Source: Staphylotrichum longicolle (Eukaryota; Ascomycota; Sordariomycetes; Sordariales; Chaetomiaceae). From it: a DNA stretch of 64,000 bases. Below are positions 60,165-64,000 of this stretch, one piece after another. The stretch spans positions 2,976,001 to 3,040,000 of the forward strand of contig JAHCVI010000004.1 in NCBI GenBank assembly GCA_019096155.1, in the 5' to 3' direction. Each line of letters begins with the position of its first letter. Position 1 is the stretch's first letter. The notes beneath the pieces were generated by a model. It was not told where the DNA came from. It made no database searches and saw only the letters and a program-made list of their open reading frames with translations. Both the position numbers and the translations under genes were made by a program.

Positions 60165-61561
60165 GATGGGCGCTATTGCGTATGGACAGGTTGCAGCGCA
60201 ACTCCCTTGCCCAACAACTCTTCGGGGCCCCCTTCCAAGACAAGAAAGATGCGACTGGCGCACTTCCGGCTCCGTGCAGTTTACACACAAAGCCGGACTG
60301 GAAGCGTGCAACCCGTCACTCTGAACAACTACCATTAGCATGGGCATGAAGAGTAACAAGTCTAACAACCGATCGTTGGCTCAATTGGAGGTTGCTATCA
60401 TGTGAAAGATACATCAAACCATCACTGAGGAAAAAGAATAAAAAAAAACAGAATGACGACGACAACAATGGCATCGACAACATGTCCGTACAACTCCCCA
60501 AGCAGAAAGCCAAGGGCGAACCCGAACATTGCCATCCATCCATCTCCAGTTTGCAAAAAAGAGATGCACGAATGGACTGCAGCACCGGGAGCCACAGGGC
60601 GATGGAGCCCGCGCGCAAAGTATAAACAAGGCCTGAAACGTACCTTGGGGGTTGTTGGGAAACTATTCCCAGTCGGATCTGGAACTGGATTATTGTCGCT
60701 GCGGAAGAACTGACAGCTCCGAAGTAAAAGGAACGGAAGGAGTTTTCACCGTGGATTAGCAAGGCGGAAAATTCTTGCGGGTTCGCGGAAAAAAAGCTTG
60801 TGAGAGAGCACGGGAGCATGTGGCGCGTGCTACGTCCGAGGTGGCGCTGCTGTGGCTAGATAACAGCCGTGCGCATTTAATGTGCGAACTGTGTTACGCA
60901 CGGCCCCCCTTTTCCAACTCGACCACAGCACCCCTGTGCTCGGTGTTGATCTTGTTCCCCGTCGAGACGATCAGAACATGTGATATTCACATCCAGGGCC
61001 TTCAAGTATATCTAAAAAGAGATGTCTCTCTGGTAGGGGAACAAAGCCTGTGCGTAGACGACTCATTAGACCGCGTCCCCAAGTGTGAGAGTGCCTCTCC
61101 ATTATTAGTGTTCCACGGGCTATCAACAAAGCAAGAGGGGAGAGACGACCCGAGGTTGGTTTGCTGGCAAACCCAAACTACCTCTCACAGGACCCTGACA
61201 ACCGAGCAGAACAAACAGGATACATCAACCAAATCAATCTGCCCATCCCTCCAATCTCCCACAAGCGAAAAAAGGGGGGAATAGCCAAAGGGTATCGGGG
61301 ACAGAGGCTTGACTCGACAAACAAATCCGGATTGATTAAAGATATTTGGGAGAGTTGCCCGTGACGCGGTGCGGCAGGGCAACCGGTATATTGCAAAGTG
61401 TGGAAAATGGTGAAGATGAGAAAAGAGATGAACCCCCCCGGCTCCTGTGTCTCTTCCCAGGAAACCCCACAGCGCCTCCCGGCGATGGTGTGCGAAGACT
61501 TGGTTGCGGCGGCTGCTGCTGCCGTCCGTCCTAATGAGCCGACGCATCTGTCACGGCCCGC
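60165..61561. other. Spacer: RGT1-like promoter and 3' flank of the coiled-coil gene
   Basis: About 1.4 kb. The minus strand upstream of 60164 is moderately pyrimidine-rich. Nothing else is supported. Confidence 0.5.
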
Positions 61562-64000
61562 TCATGACGGCTTCTTGAAGTCGGTGATGGCCTTGAGCAT
61601 TTCGTGGTGCTGGTTGCCCAGCTCCTCGTCAAATTCGTTGAGCTGGCTGACTGTTTTCTGGGCCTTAGCGAGCTAGAATACCACCAGTGTCAAGTCAGCA
61701 TGCGTTTTGGGTTATAAAAAAAAATAGGTAGTATTATAAAAACGTTGCGTGATAATCTAGGGTTGAGCGCACCGACGCTAAAGCTGCTGAGGAATGGTCC
61801 GGCTCTGCCTCACCTTCCGAGGGCTGGTTGGCCGTGTCATTGTCGTTGTCGTCGCCGTCGCGGTTGGCAAAGCGGCTTGCTGCGAGGCCTTTGGGCGTGG
61901 CCGGCTCTGCCTTGGTCTAAACATTCCCCGTGAGCAAAGTGATTCCCGCAAGCAAGTTGAGAACTCAACGCACCCTCGCCTCGGCAAGCTCCGCGTCCCG
62001 GACCTTGAGTTGCGCCGTGAGCTCGGCAATCTTCTTGTCGGCGTCGCCAATTTGCTGCTCGGCATCGGCAAGCTTTTTCATGTTCTCGGCCGCCAAGGTC
62101 TGCGCCTCCTCGACCAGCTGCGTCATGCTGTCGTGCATGTCCTTATAGTCGGCCTCCGAAGTCTTCTGCTTGGCCACGGCCTCGAGCTTATGGGCTTCAA
62201 GCTCCTTTTGGGCCATGGCCAGCTCCTCCTTGGCGCTCGAGATCTCGGCAAGAGCCTTGCTGGACGCGTCTCCGGCGCTTGTGAGCGCCTTCTCATGGCT
62301 AGCCTTGAGCTCGGCAAGCTCCTGGTCGTGAGCTGCGGTGAGCGCGGCAAGTTGTGCCTTGAGCGCGTCCAGCTCGGTGGTGTCGGGTTTGGCGTTCTTG
62401 GTGGCATCAAGCTCGGCCTGGGCCGTGAACTTCTCCATCTTCTCCAGCGCGAGCTGCTGGCTGAGGGTGTCGAGCTCCTCCTGAACCTTCTTATGCTCCT
62501 CCACGAGGGCCTCGAAGGCTGCATGGATCTCGGTCTTGGCCGCTTCCACCTTGGCGAGCTCATCCGAAGTCGACTTGAAGTCCAACTCATACTTGTTGGT
62601 CAGCTGCTCCAGGACGCTAGCATGCTCGGCGCGCAACGCGTCGAGCTGGGCCTTGGAGCTCGTCGTGCCCTCTGCCTTCAAGGCCTCCTGAGCCTCGTTG
62701 TGCATGGCGATAAGCTTCTCCACCTCCGCTGCGTGGTTGTCCTCGAGGCTCTGCTTGAGGGACGCAATCGCAGATGCATGGCTAGTCTCAGCCTCGGCAA
62801 GCTTGGCCTGAGCAGCGTCGACATCCTGCTGAAGGTCCTTTGCCGCCTGGAGTTCTGCCACCAGCTTCTCAATTTCCTCGGCATGCTTGGCTTCGAACTC
62901 CTCCTTGGAGCCAGCAGCCGCCTCAAGCTGCGCCACAAGCTTCGCAACTTCCTTGGCATGCTGGGACTCCAGATCGCCTTTCAGGCCGCTCGCCGCCTCA
63001 AGTTGCGCCACCAACTTCTCGACCTCCTCGGCATGCTTGGCTTCCAGCTCCTGCTGCAACCCGCTGGCTGATCCGAGATCCGCCGTCAACTTTGCAATCT
63101 GCTCCGCGTGCTGGGCCTCGAGCTCCTCCTTCAAGCTGGTGGCAGCCTCGAGCTGCGCAGTCAGCTTGGCCAGATCAGAAGTATGCTTGGCCTCGAGTTC
63201 CTGCTTGACCTGCTCCAAGAGGGCCGTGTGGCTGTCGTCACCGGCAGCCTTGGCGGCAGCAAGCTCATCGGCGTGCTTGGCGAGAATTTGCTCCTTTTCT
63301 GTCGCAGATTCGGTCTTCAGGCTCTCGAGAACCTCGGCGTGGCTCGCCTTCAGGGTCTCGAGCTCCTTAGCCAGGTTGCCCTCGCTTTCGCCCCTCAGGA
63401 TGTCGATCTGGTGCGCATGGCTCGCCTTGAGGGTCTCAATCTCCTCAGCGCTCACCTCCTGTGCCTGTCTAGCCAGGCTCTTGGCGCCTTCCAGCTCCTC
63501 GGCGTGGCTGGCTTGCAACGCATCGAGTGCCTGTTGATGCTCTGCCTCCTTGGCCTCCAACGCCTTGACAGCAGCCGCATGCTCGGCCTCGGCAGCGGCG
63601 AGCGCCTTGGCGTGGCTCTCAACAGCCTCTTCGTGGGCCTTGGTGAGCTCGTCATGCTTGACCTCCAGCTCCTCGAACCTCCGCTTGAAGAAAGCATCGC
63701 CGCGCAGGCTCTCAATCTCGTTCTCATAATCCTGACTGACCTGCTGGAGCTGCTTCTGATGGTGATCCGAAGCGGTCGCATGCTCCTCCTTGATCTTCGC
63801 GATCGTGGCATCCTTTGACTTGTTTTCCTCGGTGAGGCTGTCGATCAGCTTCTGGAGGTCGGCGTGAGTGCTCGTGGCACTAGCAGCCTGCTCCTTGGCG
63901 GTTTCGAGCTCGGCTTCGGCGGCGGCAACCCGAGCTTCCAGGTCAGCCAGAGACGCTGTCTTCGCCTCAAGTTCAGACTTGGCAGCCTCCGCAGTGTTCT
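61562..64000 (-). CDS. Long coiled-coil repeat protein, N-terminus beyond the right edge
   Basis: About 759 residues are visible: one large open exon (61974 to the window edge), then 61773-61916 and 61562-61672, ending ITDFKKPS. The donors AGG|GTGCGT and TCG|GTGCGC and the TAG acceptors keep frame throughout. The large exon is an almost unbroken heptad coiled coil rich in Glu, Ala, Lys, Leu and Gln. Repeating units of roughly 28 residues look like LEAKHAEEVEKLVAQLEAAS, with ETLKASHAE-type variants. The C-terminal exons code a polar linker (RFANRDGDDNDND) and a short helix (QKTVSQLNEFDEELGNQHHE). No motor, transmembrane or enzymatic motif is in view. It could be a tethering, septal or cytoskeletal coiled-coil protein; the missing N-terminus would decide. 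The start of the gene is not in this window. Confidence 0.85.

Noticed and set aside
61794..63071. 425-codon plus-strand Leu/Gly-rich frame
   Set aside because: Antisense of the coiled-coil repeats.

Overview
The window is nuclear DNA of a filamentous ascomycete, most likely Sordariomycetes (Sordariales/Chaetomiaceae-like). The evidence is GC-rich genes cut by short (about 50-85 nt) GT-AG introns with fungal splice sites, plus fungus-typical proteins: Atg13, Hse1, a GH55 glucanase, a copper-fist factor, a Zn2Cys6 factor with a KRGPSKGY linker, and a C2H2/fungal-trans-domain factor. I saw no bacterial-style operons, CRISPR arrays, rRNA or convincing tRNAs, and no recognisable intact transposon. 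Exon boundaries were worked out by hand from splice consensus, reading-frame continuity and recalled family motifs. No alignment was run.

Layout, left to right. (1) 1-13.3 kb is a minus-strand block: the first codons of a gene running off the left edge with a long pyrimidine-rich leader, then atg13, then a 1,591-residue ankyrin/RCC1/double-BTB protein. (2) 14.5-21.7 kb is a plus-strand block: a mitochondrial 2-oxodicarboxylate carrier with an 11-nt micro-exon and a GC-AG intron, an unrecognised Gln/His-rich coiled-coil protein, and hse1 (ESCRT-0). (3) 23.1-26.4 kb is a minus-strand C2H2 transcription factor followed by a 5-kb gene-poor stretch. (4) 31.4-39.1 kb holds a secreted GH55 beta-1,3-glucanase, a convergent phytanoyl-CoA-dioxygenase-like gene only 76 bp away, a DUF2461 nuclear-type protein, and an Ala/Pro-rich low-complexity protein built from frame-preserving exons. 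(5) 41.0-44.1 kb is an atypical protein kinase-like gene and a ketopantoate-reductase-like gene in tandem on the minus strand. (6) 44.1-52.1 kb is an 8-kb gene desert leading to a copper-fist transcription factor. (7) 53.9-64 kb is another sparse stretch, an RGT1-like zinc-cluster factor, and the C-terminal part of a very long coiled-coil protein running off the right edge.

The genes do not form one pathway. The recurring theme is regulators (C2H2, copper fist, Zn2Cys6), each next to a large noncoding flank, set among housekeeping trafficking and metabolism genes. There is no obvious biosynthetic cluster.

The points most worth a second look are structural: the carrier's splice architecture; in-frame skippable exons in the Ala-rich gene and across the C2H2 fingers; an atypical kinase with HMD/DVS in place of HRD/DFG; and three genes (atg13, the dioxygenase, the RGT1-like factor) whose otherwise good coding sequence changes frame inside GC-rich or repetitive runs. 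Those frame changes are either assembly indels or real lesions.
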